Assembly (NCBI GenBank): GCA_003427395.1
Contig: BFEA01000320.1
Span: 855,419 to 881,124, forward strand
Reading direction: 5' to 3'
Length of the DNA stretch: 25,706 nucleotides
From: Chara braunii
Lineage: Eukaryota; Streptophyta; Charophyceae; Charales; Characeae
Below, piece by piece: positions 9,140-16,576 of the stretch. The notes under the pieces were generated by a model. The model saw only the letters and a list, made by a program, of their open reading frames with translations. It made no database searches and was not told where the DNA came from. Position 1 is the first letter of the stretch, and each line of letters opens with the position of its first letter. The position numbers were made by a program, and so were the translations under genes.

Positions 9140-11695
9140 ACAGTGTGTTTTGTCGATCTGCTTGTATCAGGCAACTGGCCCCCTTTAACTGTTTCCCTGT
9201 TCCTCTTCAACCTTGCTGGAGCACTTGCGGGCCTGTTGCTGCTGCTATCACTGCTGTCATATCCCCATGTACCTCCCCCCCGTAAATTCCCTTGCCTCTC
9301 TGTCCACCCCATTGTAATTTGACTGCCAACCCCGCTACCACTGGAATCCTCCCTGTGGTCTTCAGAATCTTCCCTAGGCTCTTCCAGAGCAACATCCTTG
9401 CTCAGGGATTCTTTCCTTTGTGTCCCACATCTGACTACCCTGTGTGATCTCAACCGCCGTAATTGCCACTTCATCATTTTTGTGTTGGAGGGTTGTTTGC
9501 CGACTGTCCTCTGCCGCATGCCACTTGGAGAAGACTGGCCATGACTAACGGATAAATCAGAGGAGCTATAGCTCGAACTCTGGTCAGTATGATCCCAAAG
9601 TGGAGTTACATGACCAGCCCACGCATTGGCACCTTCCACACCGCCTCCCTTGCCACGCAGAATCTCACGTGGACCAAGACGCCTCCCCTGCCAAGCACAA
9701 CTACAGAGTGATTCACATTATCACCTCCACAATTCTTCCGAGCCTACGAGAAGGATAACAACTCTTTCCTCTTTACCATGAATCCGAAACAGATGGATTT
9801 CATTCAGCGCCAGGACGTCAAAACAGCTAGATTTCCTACAATGCAGGTGATGTCAAAACTGCTGGATTTGTTTCTGTGTAAAGATTGTGAAACAGCAGAG
9901 GACCTTTTCCGTGCAAAGAATTTGAGACAACTCCCCCCCCCCCCCCCCCCATTTCATTGGACCATTTCTCAATTAATGTGTGCCATCCTTGTGCGGGGGC
10001 CTGCTAATCTTCCTTCTCTGTTTCGTTCAAATTTTAACGGATGTCCCAAAGGATGTGAGATAGTTGTTCTTTCTTCCCTTTCAGCAGGAATTTTACAAGG
10101 CTGGCTGGATTTCTTTTCTTCCCCAGAACACCAAACCCGACTCCAAAAAAGTGAGACAAGCAACAGAGACAAGGTCCGAATATAATAGCTGCAGTGAAAC
10201 CAGCAGAACTTGTAGGGAGAGGGTACACTATCCCAGTTTCAAGACACATAGAGGACCACCAACTTCCCTCTGTGACATTTCACCAGCAGAGCCACAAAGG
10301 TTACAAGTGGTTATGTTATGCCTATCTTTGCTCAAAACTTGCTGGTGGAAAGGGAACCAAACTATGATCTGCAAAATGTAGGACACAATGAGACATTGTC
10401 ATCCAGCTATGGAGAATCAGGTTGCTTTTCTTTTCCAATAAAAACAGATCCTCATGGCCCTGGCTCCTTTTCCATTCTGGGGAGCAGCAGTGTGGTTCCT
10501 TCTCCACCGGCAACTTCAGCGGCAAGTCATAACTGTACGACATTTACACCCTCATGCTCCCTTCCGCTGGACCGAAGGACCCCTGAACATCAGTTGTTGA
10601 TCTCTTCTTTTCTTGCACATTGTGTCCTCCACATGAGTAAAGCCTCATACCATGTGCCTTTCTTATTCTTTTCTTTTTTTTCTTTAAAAAAAAAAAAAAA
10701 CAGAACCTCAGGGGTCTGGTCCCACCTACGGTTGTTGAGTTTAGAAAACTCAACGGTGTGACGCCATGTCGACATTAATAAATTCGAAACAACAAATAAA
10801 AAAACTGAAAGAAACGCTAGAAACAGCTTTTCTCCTTATTTTTTATAACGTAACTGGGAGAAATGAAACATGTCTGTAACAGTCGGAGTGAACGTCTCCA
10901 TGAAAAAAGGATACTTCCCGTGGTGAGGGGGCAGGAGGTCACCATTTGTAAAACGGACAGGGACGACGTTGATGGCCAAATGCATTCATTGCCCAAAGAA
11001 GGAAACGAGTTTGATGACAGACAGCCAAACACAGCTGTCAGAGTTCCTCCGTTTCAGGATGCAATGAGGACTGAAAAACAAAAAAAAGGAAAGGCACTGA
11101 AGTTGAGAAATGTACCCTACCCTCGGTAGGGTAGTTTTCTCAACGGAAAATGGCTTCCCGCCCAAACCAAAAGGGCCAACGCATACTACAAAACGGATTT
11201 CACGTCAAAAAAAAATTCTAAAATGACTAAATCTAATAGGTTATTCTCCTGTATTTTGGTACCGTTAGATTCGCAATACATCAACGGCAGAGCTCCCTCC
11301 CACCATGCCACACGTGATAGAAAGCTCAGCGTTGAGAAAACTCAACGCTGTAGGTGGGACTAGACCCCAGGGCTCTGGCTCCTTTTCCATTCTGGGGAGC
11401 TTCAGTCCGGTTCTTATTCCACCGGCAAGTCAGAAAAAAATACGATTCCTTATTCTACTTTAAGCCTCCTATGTTCTTTCAAAACAAAAACAAGGAAGCC
11501 TGGTAATGGCCCCGGTGGAATATTAACATTGTTAGTTCAACATGTTCAATGTATGGGACGGTGGACCCGGTTTCCAGCAGGCGCAGTTCCCCACCAATAG
11601 ACAGGAGCCATCGTCCGGGTGGGCACCACAAGAGGATGCTCGTACCGCCTCCTGCGACACCCCCCCCATCAATGTCAAAAAAGAAGAAAAAGAAG

Positions 11696-11728
<33 letters not shown>

Positions 11729-12867
11729 AAACAACTGCCTTGGACCCAGAAAGACATTTGTTTCTGGGAGGTATGCTCGCCTGCAGGTGCTGCGAGTCTG
11801 CACAAACAATGCCAAACACCAACAAAAGTTTGGTGAGATCTTTAGATTTGTGCAGAGCTTGGTAAATATCTCACCTAGAGAGCAAAGATGAGAGATGGTT
11901 AACAACACACACTATTTACAGGTCACTTTCAGCCGCTTCAGATCCCCACCAAATGGCTGGATGGGGGTACCCGAAACCCCTTTAAGAAGCTTCAGCCACT
12001 TCAACGGTTTCAGGTCCCCACTTGAAATTCCTGAAATGACCTGAAGTGGCTGAAGCTTCTGAAAGGGGTTTCATGTACCCCCATCCAAATGGTTGGATGG
12101 GGGTACCCGAAACTCCTTTCAGAAGCTTCAGTCACTTCAGCGGTTTCAGGTCCCCACCTGAAATTCCTGAAATGACCTGAAGTGGTTGAAGCTTCTGAAA
12201 GGGGTTTCAGTACCCGAAACCCCTTTCGGAAGCTTCATCCACTTTAGCGGTTTCAGATCCCCACCTGAAATTCCTGAAATGACCTGAAGTGGCTGAAGCT
12301 TTTGAAAGGCGTTTCAGGTACCCCCATCCAAATGGTTGGACGGGGGTACTCGAAACCCTTTTCGGAAGCTTCAGCCACTTCGGCGTTTTCAGGTCCCCAC
12401 CTGAAATTCCTGAAATGACCTGAAGTGGTTGAAGCTTCTGAAAGGGGTTTCAGCCACTTCAGCGGTTTCAGGTCCCCACCTGAAATTCCTGAAATGATCT
12501 GAACTGGCTGAAGCTTCTGAAAGGGGTTTCATTCAGGTCCCCACCTGAAATTCATGAAATGGCCTGAAGTGGCTGAAAAAACAGGTAGAAGAAAAAAAAA
12601 AAAACATAAGACTTGTCCTCCAAATCACCCGAAACTTCTGAAATGACCTGAAGTGCCTTCAGGCCATTTCGGCGGTTTCAGACCACTTCAGAATCTTTCA
12701 TTCTGAAATTTCAGGTGGTCGTTAACCATTAGTGGCAGAGATGTGCGTGTTTAACATTGAACTTGGGCCAGATGACTAACCTTGAGCCAACTGTTCATCT
12801 CTTTTAACTTGTCCTCCAACTTGAAGTGTAACCCATCAGTGGCCCACTCATCAACATCAGTATCTTC
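8123..12867 (-). CDS. Spliced host gene (3' part), uncharacterised protein
   Basis: Four minus-strand exons join in phase: 12867-12781 (87 nt, phase 0 to 0), 9687-8944 (744 nt, 0 to 0), 8534-8372 (163 nt, 0 to 1) and 8256-8123 (134 nt, finishing the split codon and ending in TGA). Each junction has AG/GT borders, and none of the joined frames contains a stop. The predicted part is 376 residues: an acidic/helical segment, a Ser/Asp-rich disordered stretch, a basic nuclear-signal-like run (KKRKKKKKKKK), then an alanine-rich helical segment and an acidic C-terminus. I do not recognise the family. The basic cluster suggests a nuclear protein (inference). The 5' exons and promoter were not found. 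The 3.1-kb intron is full of repeats, which fits long introns in a repeat-rich genome. It could be a chance assembly of open frames, but phase agreement over three introns argues against that. Confidence 0.6.
8372..8534 (-). CDS. Third visible exon of the minus-strand gene
   Basis: The acceptor is a run of TTCTTCCTC pyrimidines ending TCCAAG before 8534. The exon encodes 54 codons plus one base, beginning VKAMVDYQGVALLCKGQHK and then an Ala-rich helix. The donor at 8371 is GTGATG; a better donor, GTAAGT, lies 44 bases downstream at 8327. If the latter is used, the protein ends a few residues later at PP-stop. Both isoforms are possible. Confidence 0.55.
8636..8800. repeat. ATT and TTC microsatellites in an intron
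   Basis: Within the 8535-8943 intron there is a short ATT run (about 8637-8652) and TTC runs (about 8742-8785). On the minus strand the TTC runs read GAA/GAGGA. Nothing else is visible in this intron. Confidence 0.8.
8944..9687 (-). CDS. Large exon of the minus-strand gene, Ser-rich with poly-Lys
   Basis: The acceptor CTTGGCAG ends at 9688. The exon has exactly 248 codons and starts GRRLGPREILRGKGGG. The donor is ATG/GTGGGT at 8943. Contents in order: a Gly-rich start, a Ser-rich block (SSSYSSSDLSVSHGQSSPSG), a basic block (WQLRRLRSHRVVR), acidic EEPREDSEDHRED, a second Ser-rich block, the lysine run KKRKKKKKKKK encoded by a GAA/AAG microsatellite around 9100-9135, and a basic RSKHPKKR. The open frame continues past 8944 to a stop at 8812, but that part has no protein-like character. 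No enzyme motif is seen. Confidence 0.6.
9783..9935 (+). repeat. Degenerate tandem repeat of about 36 bp
   Basis: Four imperfect units can be laid out, beginning near AACAGATGGATTTC, AACAGCTAGATTTCC, AACTGCTGGATTTG and AACAGCAGAGGACC, each about 35-36 bases. Because the period is near a multiple of three, the plus frame from ATG 9778 stays open and gives a 12-residue quasi-repeat. It lies inside the intron of the minus-strand gene; whether it was ever coding is unknown. Confidence 0.35.
9956..10054 (-). ncRNA. U6 snRNA-like sequence, probable pseudogene
   Basis: On the minus strand the order of U6 landmarks is complete: a 5' stem-loop variant ending GGGACATCC, then TTAAAAT, GAACGAAACAGAGAA (containing the ACAGAGA box), GATTAGCA with the AGC triad, a GC-rich internal stem region, CACAAGGATGGCACAC and GAGAAATGGTCCAAT at the 3' end. 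Compared with the plant U6 I remember, there is a 4-nt insertion (GGAA) between ACAGAGA and GATTAGC and several substitutions. No TATA box sits about 25 bases upstream, no clear USE is present, and the 3' end runs into ATGAAAT and a G18 tract rather than a T-run terminator. These point to a dead retrocopy or decayed gene inside the intron of the minus-strand gene. Confidence 0.82.
10432..10620 (-). mobile_element. 5'-truncated LINE 3'-end copy
   Basis: Read on the minus strand, it carries GACTTGCCG, a GAACCACACT-like word, GCTCCCCAGAATGGAAAAGG, AGCCAGGGCCAT and GATCTGTTTTTATT. It matches the 3' end of the LINE that ends near 7510. Upstream similarity (CGGAAGGGAGC against CGGAAGGAAGC, then GGTGTAAA against GGGTAAAA) reaches roughly 10600. 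It is one of two inverted copies of this tail nearby. Confidence 0.75.
10686..11480 (-). mobile_element. Second LINE 3'-end copy, split by a TIR element
   Basis: On the minus strand the tail runs GACTTGCCGGTGGAATAAG, GAACCGGACT, GCTCCCCAGAATGGAAAAGG, AGCCAGAGCC (11434 to 11369). It then resumes after the inverted-repeat element as TGAGGTTCTG followed by a T14 run (10709 to 10686). Weaker similarity to the LINE 3' UTR extends up to about 11480. The interruption shows the LINE fragment landed first. Confidence 0.7.
10710..11368. mobile_element. 659-bp terminal-inverted-repeat element (MITE-like)
   Basis: The left end reads GGGGTCTGGTCCCACCTAC and the right end, reverse-complemented, GGGGTCTAGTCCCACCTAC. 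Similarity continues to a shared GTTGAGTTT, giving imperfect TIRs of about 33 bases. Subterminal palindromes recur: GTTGAGTTTAGAAAACTCAAC (the left arm has one mismatch), GCGTTGAGAAAACTCAACGC near 11329, and near 11101-11148 GTTGAGAAA and TTTTCTCAAC flanking a CTACCCTCGGTAG-type hairpin. No transposase-like ORF is present. I could not define a target-site duplication, so the superfamily is open. Confidence 0.7.
11546..11726 (+). mobile_element. SINE-like retroposon with A-rich tail, copy 1
   Basis: It starts near TGTATGGGACGGTGGACCC and ends in a long A-rich tail (11676-11726). Words shared in order with the inverted copy at 13004-13140 include TGTAT, ACCCG, TTTCCAGCAGG, TCCCCACCA, TAGA, GGAG, GATGCTC or GTGCTC, and CTCCT. 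The length of about 130 bases plus tail, with no ORF, suggests a SINE. I see no clear tRNA A and B boxes. Confidence 0.55.
11895..12729. mobile_element. Foldback element: array of hairpin modules
   Basis: The ends are inverted: ATGGTTAACAAC at 11895 and, reverse-complemented, ATGGTTAACGAC at 12729. In between are at least six copies of a module centred on GGTCCCCACCTGAAATTC, at about 12016, 12151, 12258, 12393, 12473 and 12538. Each is flanked by GAAGCTTCAGCCACTTCA on one side and its inverse on the other. A second hairpin type, TACCCCCATCCAA and TTGGATGGGGGTA, sits between some modules (e.g. 12075-12105). No coding capacity. The array lies 46 bases downstream (gene sense) of the 5' splice site at 12780. 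Confidence 0.82.
12781..12867 (-). CDS. First visible exon of the minus-strand gene (29 codons)
   Basis: The acceptor is TGATCTGCCAG, ending at 12868, and the donor is CTCAAG/GTTAGT at 12780. The 29 codons give an acidic then helical peptide (EDTDVDEWATDG, then KLEDKLKEMNSWLK). Exact codon phase and good borders make it a credible internal exon. Upstream exons were not found in 12870-14100. Confidence 0.6.
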
Positions 12868-13003
12868 CTGGCAGATCAAGATAGCATTTTGGTATCAGTG
12901 CAAAATGGGGCTTATAGCCTTACAATGCTTACACAAAATAAAGCCATTATGAAATAAGACAATCGAGGTCTCAAGGTCTGCACAAGGATGACGCGAGATC
13001 ATC

Positions 13004-13140
13004 TTTTTTTTTTTTTAACACCCACCAAGTTTGCTAGGAGTCACCATAAGAGCACTCACTCCTAGCAGCTTGGTTGGTGACTCCAATCTAGTGGTGGGGA
13101 GTAGCACCTGCTGGAAATCGGGTACAGCGCCCCTGATACA
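13004..13140 (-). mobile_element. SINE-like retroposon, copy 2 (inverted)
   Basis: The A tail appears as a T13 run at 13004-13016 on the plus strand. Reading the minus strand from 13140 gives TGTATCAGGGGCG, TACCCGATTTCCAGCAGG, TCCCCACCACTAGA and GGAGTCACC. Its 3' half forms a long stem between CCAAGCTGCTAGGAGT and ACTCCTAGCAAACTTGG. It lies upstream (gene sense) of the exon at 12867-12781, in the next intron. Confidence 0.55.
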
Positions 13141-14531
13141 TAAATAGCGCGAGATCTTGGGGGAGTGACAAGGGAAAAATTTTGCAACAATGCTCTCAGG
13201 CTTTTGCTTTTAGCTACTCTGACAGGACTGCAGGTAAAAGGGAAACTTGGGAAAGACAATTACACATTATGTTAGAGGGTTTTTCGAAATGTATGGTTGA
13301 AAAGGTTGCAGTCCTGCAGAATCGTGTGCAAGGAATATCAGCAATACAAAAATGACAGAGTTTCAGATTGCAACATCATGCTGAAAGCCAGATAGTCGTG
13401 AACCGTCCAGAAAGCAGAAATGCACCGAAATCACACCACAGGAGAAACAAAGCAGCTAACTCAATTGCGAACGAAAGCCCTCTCTCGCCACCATCAACAA
13501 TGTCTCTGAAGCCCTTCCTCCTACTTGCGCTCAGCGCCCAGACTACGACCGTGGAGCTCCTATACTAGCCTACTTAGATCACAAAGCAACCAGTTGACCT
13601 CAACAGCAGCAACCCAACGACATGCAGATCTCAGCAATGCAGACCTCCACCATGACCAGGTGCGCGCCCTCGTGTCTTCTTTCCCCACTCGCCCTCTCAA
13701 TGCTCACCACCCGACTTCCTCCCCACGTTCTTCCTCCACCGTTGGACCACCACCATACCCCGCTGACCCACCTTCCCTCTTGTGCCCGCATGCGCCCGGG
13801 CTCCTACTCTGCTAGCAGCCTTGAGTGTTAATTCCAGCAGCGCTGCCGTATGTGAAGCAAGTGCCCTAATCCTGGGTCGCGGCCAGGCTCTTTCTTTTAT
13901 GGAAAGCGTCCTGGCCAGAAGGCAGGCTGGACCGGAGGCCCATATGCCCAGTAGCTTCACCTTGGTCCAAAGTGTATATGCCCAGGCCCGATTCAGACAG
14001 TGGCCTGGGACCAGAGCAGTTGAGGGCTCCCAACTATCATATGTGGCCTGAGTTGCTCTCTGCACTCTGATAGGCCGAAAGGCTTCCAGCCACGTCAAGC
14101 CTGGAAGAGCCTAGGAGGCTCGCGGAAGTTTCATATGCTCACGAGCAGGGCCCATGTAACCAACTGGCACGTGGTAACTGTCTGGCGCCCACCAGCAACA
14201 CAAGATGGCAAAAATCAGGCCTCAACGAGATGAGCAGGCCCGCCTTCACTTAGGGTGGGCGCAAGGCATTCAGCGGGGGCCCAAGAAGCCCTGCCGAGGA
14301 CAAGGATCCTCGCACATGTGCTAGACAGCTCATTTATATTGGTAAGGTAAGAGGAAGTCCTTTACCAAGCACAGAAGGAGGTCTAAGTATGACTGTAAAG
14401 GTTTCGCACCTCCATCAGCAAAGAAGAGATTTGGTCATCCTTGCTACAGTTTGATGAACAGAAGGCGTCGGAAATTGATGCATTTCCCAAAGAATTCTTG
14501 GAGGCCTTCTGGGTTATGCTCACTGGAGCCA
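13141..14531. other. No confident gene; possible 5' region of the minus-strand gene
   Basis: I see isolated AG/GT-bordered open stretches on both strands (for example plus 13214-13233 between TTTTAG and GTAAAA), but none joins convincingly. At 13500 an ATG opens a 22-codon, hydrophobic, signal-like peptide. Two palindromic regions are visible, at 13881-13916 and around 14340-14366 (TTGGTAA and TTTACCAA arms). No repeats matching the rest of the window were seen. Confidence 0.4.
13881..13916. other. Stem-loop
   Basis: GGCCAGG at 13881 pairs with CCTGGCC ending at 13916, with an inner CTTTC/GGAAAG stem around a TTTAT loop. It is not followed by a T run, so it is not a simple terminator. Function unknown. 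Confidence 0.5.
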
Positions 14532-14725
14532 GGTCCCACTAGCAAAGAGGATTGGATTAAATGCCTGAATCTGGACGAGTTTGTGGAGAGGTGCAGAAAA
14601 GCGTAATTCATCTGCATTTCTGCATCTCCGGTGCACAAAATCGTAATTCATCTGCATTTCTGCATCTCCGCTCAAAACCCATCCAGATTCAGGTGCTTAA
14701 TCCAATCCGTTTTGTTAGTGGGACC
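14532..14725. mobile_element. 194-bp MITE-like inverted-repeat element
   Basis: The left arm from 14532 (GGTCCCACTAGCAAAGAGGA, then TTGGATTAA, CCTGAATCTGGA) matches the reverse complement of the right arm ending at 14725 (GGTCCCACTAACAAAACGGA, TTGGATTAA, CCTGAATCTGGA) over roughly 55 bases. Inside are two direct copies of a 29-bp segment, 14602-14630 and 14642-14670. No ORF of note. The target-site duplication is unclear. Confidence 0.82.
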
Positions 14726-14841
14726 ACAGCCCTGGGGATCTCATGGACTTTTGCAATGAAATACGGGAAGAGAGCAGCATGGGTGAAATAGTTGGGGAAG
14801 GAATGCTTTTTCCGAGGCTTATGCAATGGCCTTGCGCACAT

Positions 14842-15316
14842 GTTTCAGTACTGAGACCCGCTGAAACGGTTTCTATTTGGGATAATTTGCAAAATACCCC
14901 CCAGAAGTTGAGATATATGCCAAAATGGCCCTAAAAGATGTGGGTAGAGCAGAATGCCCCTCTGACAAAAAAAATATTTTGTGAAATACCCCTGGGGTCT
15001 TTGCAATATACCCCTGCCGGGTACCGTCCAACTTTGCAAAATGCCCCTGTACTTGCCAACTTTTCCTGGGCGCTATTGCAAAAGGCCAATGCCCAAACGC
15101 GGAGGTCCAGATTGCAAAGTTGCACACCTGCCTGACAAGGGCACAGCAGAAAAGATTTCAGACCAAAAGGGCATTCCGCTCTACCCACATCTTTCAGGGG
15201 CATTTTGGCATATATCTCAACTTACGGGGGTATTTTTTTATTTTTTTTAATCAGATATTAAACGGGTCAGAAGCCAGAGGCCCGAGAAAGCGGTTTCAGC
15301 CCCAAAACGCTGAAAC
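14842..15316. mobile_element. 475-bp MITE-like element with long inverted repeats
   Basis: Inner arms 14894-14966 and 15161-15236 are inverted and about 85-90% alike by eye, sharing AAGTTGAGATATATGCCAAA and AAAGATGTGGGTAGAGC. Outer arms also pair: GTTTCAG with GCTGAAACGGTTTCT on the left, against reverse-complemented GTTTCAG with GCTGAAACCGCTTTCT on the right. The right arm carries about 35 extra bases between the two blocks. The interior is rich in AAATACCCCT-type words. No transposase. The termini and duplicated target are not firmly fixed. Confidence 0.78.
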
Positions 15317-15343
15317 AACGGGCTTGTGCATTCGGCGGCCCTG

Positions 15344-15437
15344 ATCACAGGATGAAGTCCAGTCCTCAGTCCTCGATCAGGACCTCCGGACCTAATGTCC
15401 GATCAGCGGTCCTAATCACAGGATCAAGTCCTGGTCC
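15344..15437. repeat. Short direct repeat
   Basis: ATCACAGGATGAAGTCCAGT at 15344 and ATCACAGGATCAAGTCCTGG at 15415 are imperfect direct copies, 71 bases apart, with several CGGACCTAAT/GGTCCTAAT-like words between them. The following 15440-16080 contains A-rich TAAATAAATAAATA near 15720 and then GC-rich DNA, without a gene that I can support. Confidence 0.6.
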
Positions 15438-16189
15438 TGTGCCTCTGCCCTAAAACAGCCTGCCTGGGTCCCTACAGGACGTTCAGGCCCTCCTGCTGAT
15501 GCAGCAGGGAACTGAGGACTGGGCCAGGCACATACAGACAAGTACCTGGTCCACCCGACTACCGGATAAAACCGAATCTGGCCTACCACGGCCTGCCTGA
15601 AAATCCAATGGTCCAAACAGGCATCAGCCTGTTCGGACAAAAAGAAAAGTTTGAAATGTCACATCTAATCGAGACAAAAATAGAGCAGACAAACTCAGTT
15701 CAAACTCAAACTCAGAAAACTAAATAAATAAATACAACGCTGAATAAAGAAGAATAAAGGAAACTTTAGCGACCTGCACCGGCGGTTACTGCAGCAACCA
15801 GTGCTAGCGCCCGCGCCAACCAGCTCGCCGCGTTCGAATTTGAAGCGCGCGCGCCACAGCCACCACGTGTCTGCGCCCTCGCCCTGCACGCCGCCACACG
15901 TGCCCACCATCGCCATCATCTTCGCAAGTGACAACACCCTCACCCCATCCCGAGGGTCTCTACGACCCTCGACACCACCGACTTCCCCACCCATGTACGC
16001 CATCACTCTCGGAAAGCAGGAGTGACAATCCGACATGACACCAATACACCCAAAGCCATTGCCGCCAGCACGCACACCCAGGGTGCATCCCACCCTAAGT
16101 AGATGAACACCCGGCGAAAGCTGGCCGCCCGGGCCAGCACACGATGCAGCAAGGAGGAGCCAGCTGCCCCATGAGGAGAAGGACAATCG

Positions 16190-16576
16190 CCCGCCTGTCG
16201 AAGCTGTCCCACTCTCCGAATAGTAGCTGTACTACCAGCGGGCTTCAAGCTGCATGCAGTTGAAGAAGCTGCCAGGAAGATCAGCCAACTGCTATTGAAG
16301 AGAAACCTCCATCTCTTCCCGATTGAGAGGAACCCACCCCGACGAGCCAAGATTCAAGGAACGGCTCATGCAACGACACCACAACCTGGTTCTAGCGGTG
16401 AGACCAGCCCAGGATCCCATCACCACGAGCCTCCGCTGCCCACTCTAAAGTACCCTATCTCCCCCCTCCTCCACTCAATCTTCCATCCCCTCCCTCCCTC
16501 CCACCCATCTACTCCATCACAACACACTAATCCCAGGACCCACCCCAAGCTCAATCAAGCTCGAACACCATCCTAA
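16190..16576 (+). pseudogene. Possible retroelement ORF remnant
   Basis: A plus-strand frame is open from just after a TGA near 16172 to 16576 and reads like protein: a helical segment (LHAVEEAARKISQLLLKR) followed by FPIERNPPRRAKIQ and a Pro/Ser/His-rich tail. There is no ATG at its start. It lies upstream of, and on the same strand as, the ORF1-like fragment at 17490-18352, so both may come from one LINE (inference). No domain is recognised. Confidence 0.3.

Noticed and set aside
10863-11129. 88-codon plus-strand ORF
   Set aside because: Lies wholly inside the 659-bp TIR element, with no motif and no sign of transposase.
11675-11908. Possible extra minus-strand exon after TTTGCTCTCTAG
   Set aside because: Frames are partly protein-like, but no donor in the required phase was found and part is SINE tail.
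11895-12729. CRISPR-like spaced repeats
   Set aside because: Modules are palindromic, unequally spaced and without unique spacers, in a eukaryotic context; a foldback element explains them.
13500-13568. ATG with a hydrophobic, signal-like 22-codon peptide
   Set aside because: Too short, and no splice donor extends it; kept only as a remark.
13697-14098. 133-codon minus-strand ORF
   Set aside because: Starts at TTG, both strands are open, and there is no recognisable domain.
15695-16350. Overlapping minus-strand ORFs of 163 and 115 codons
   Set aside because: GC-rich stretch open in several frames; the plus strand reads more like an old retroelement frame.
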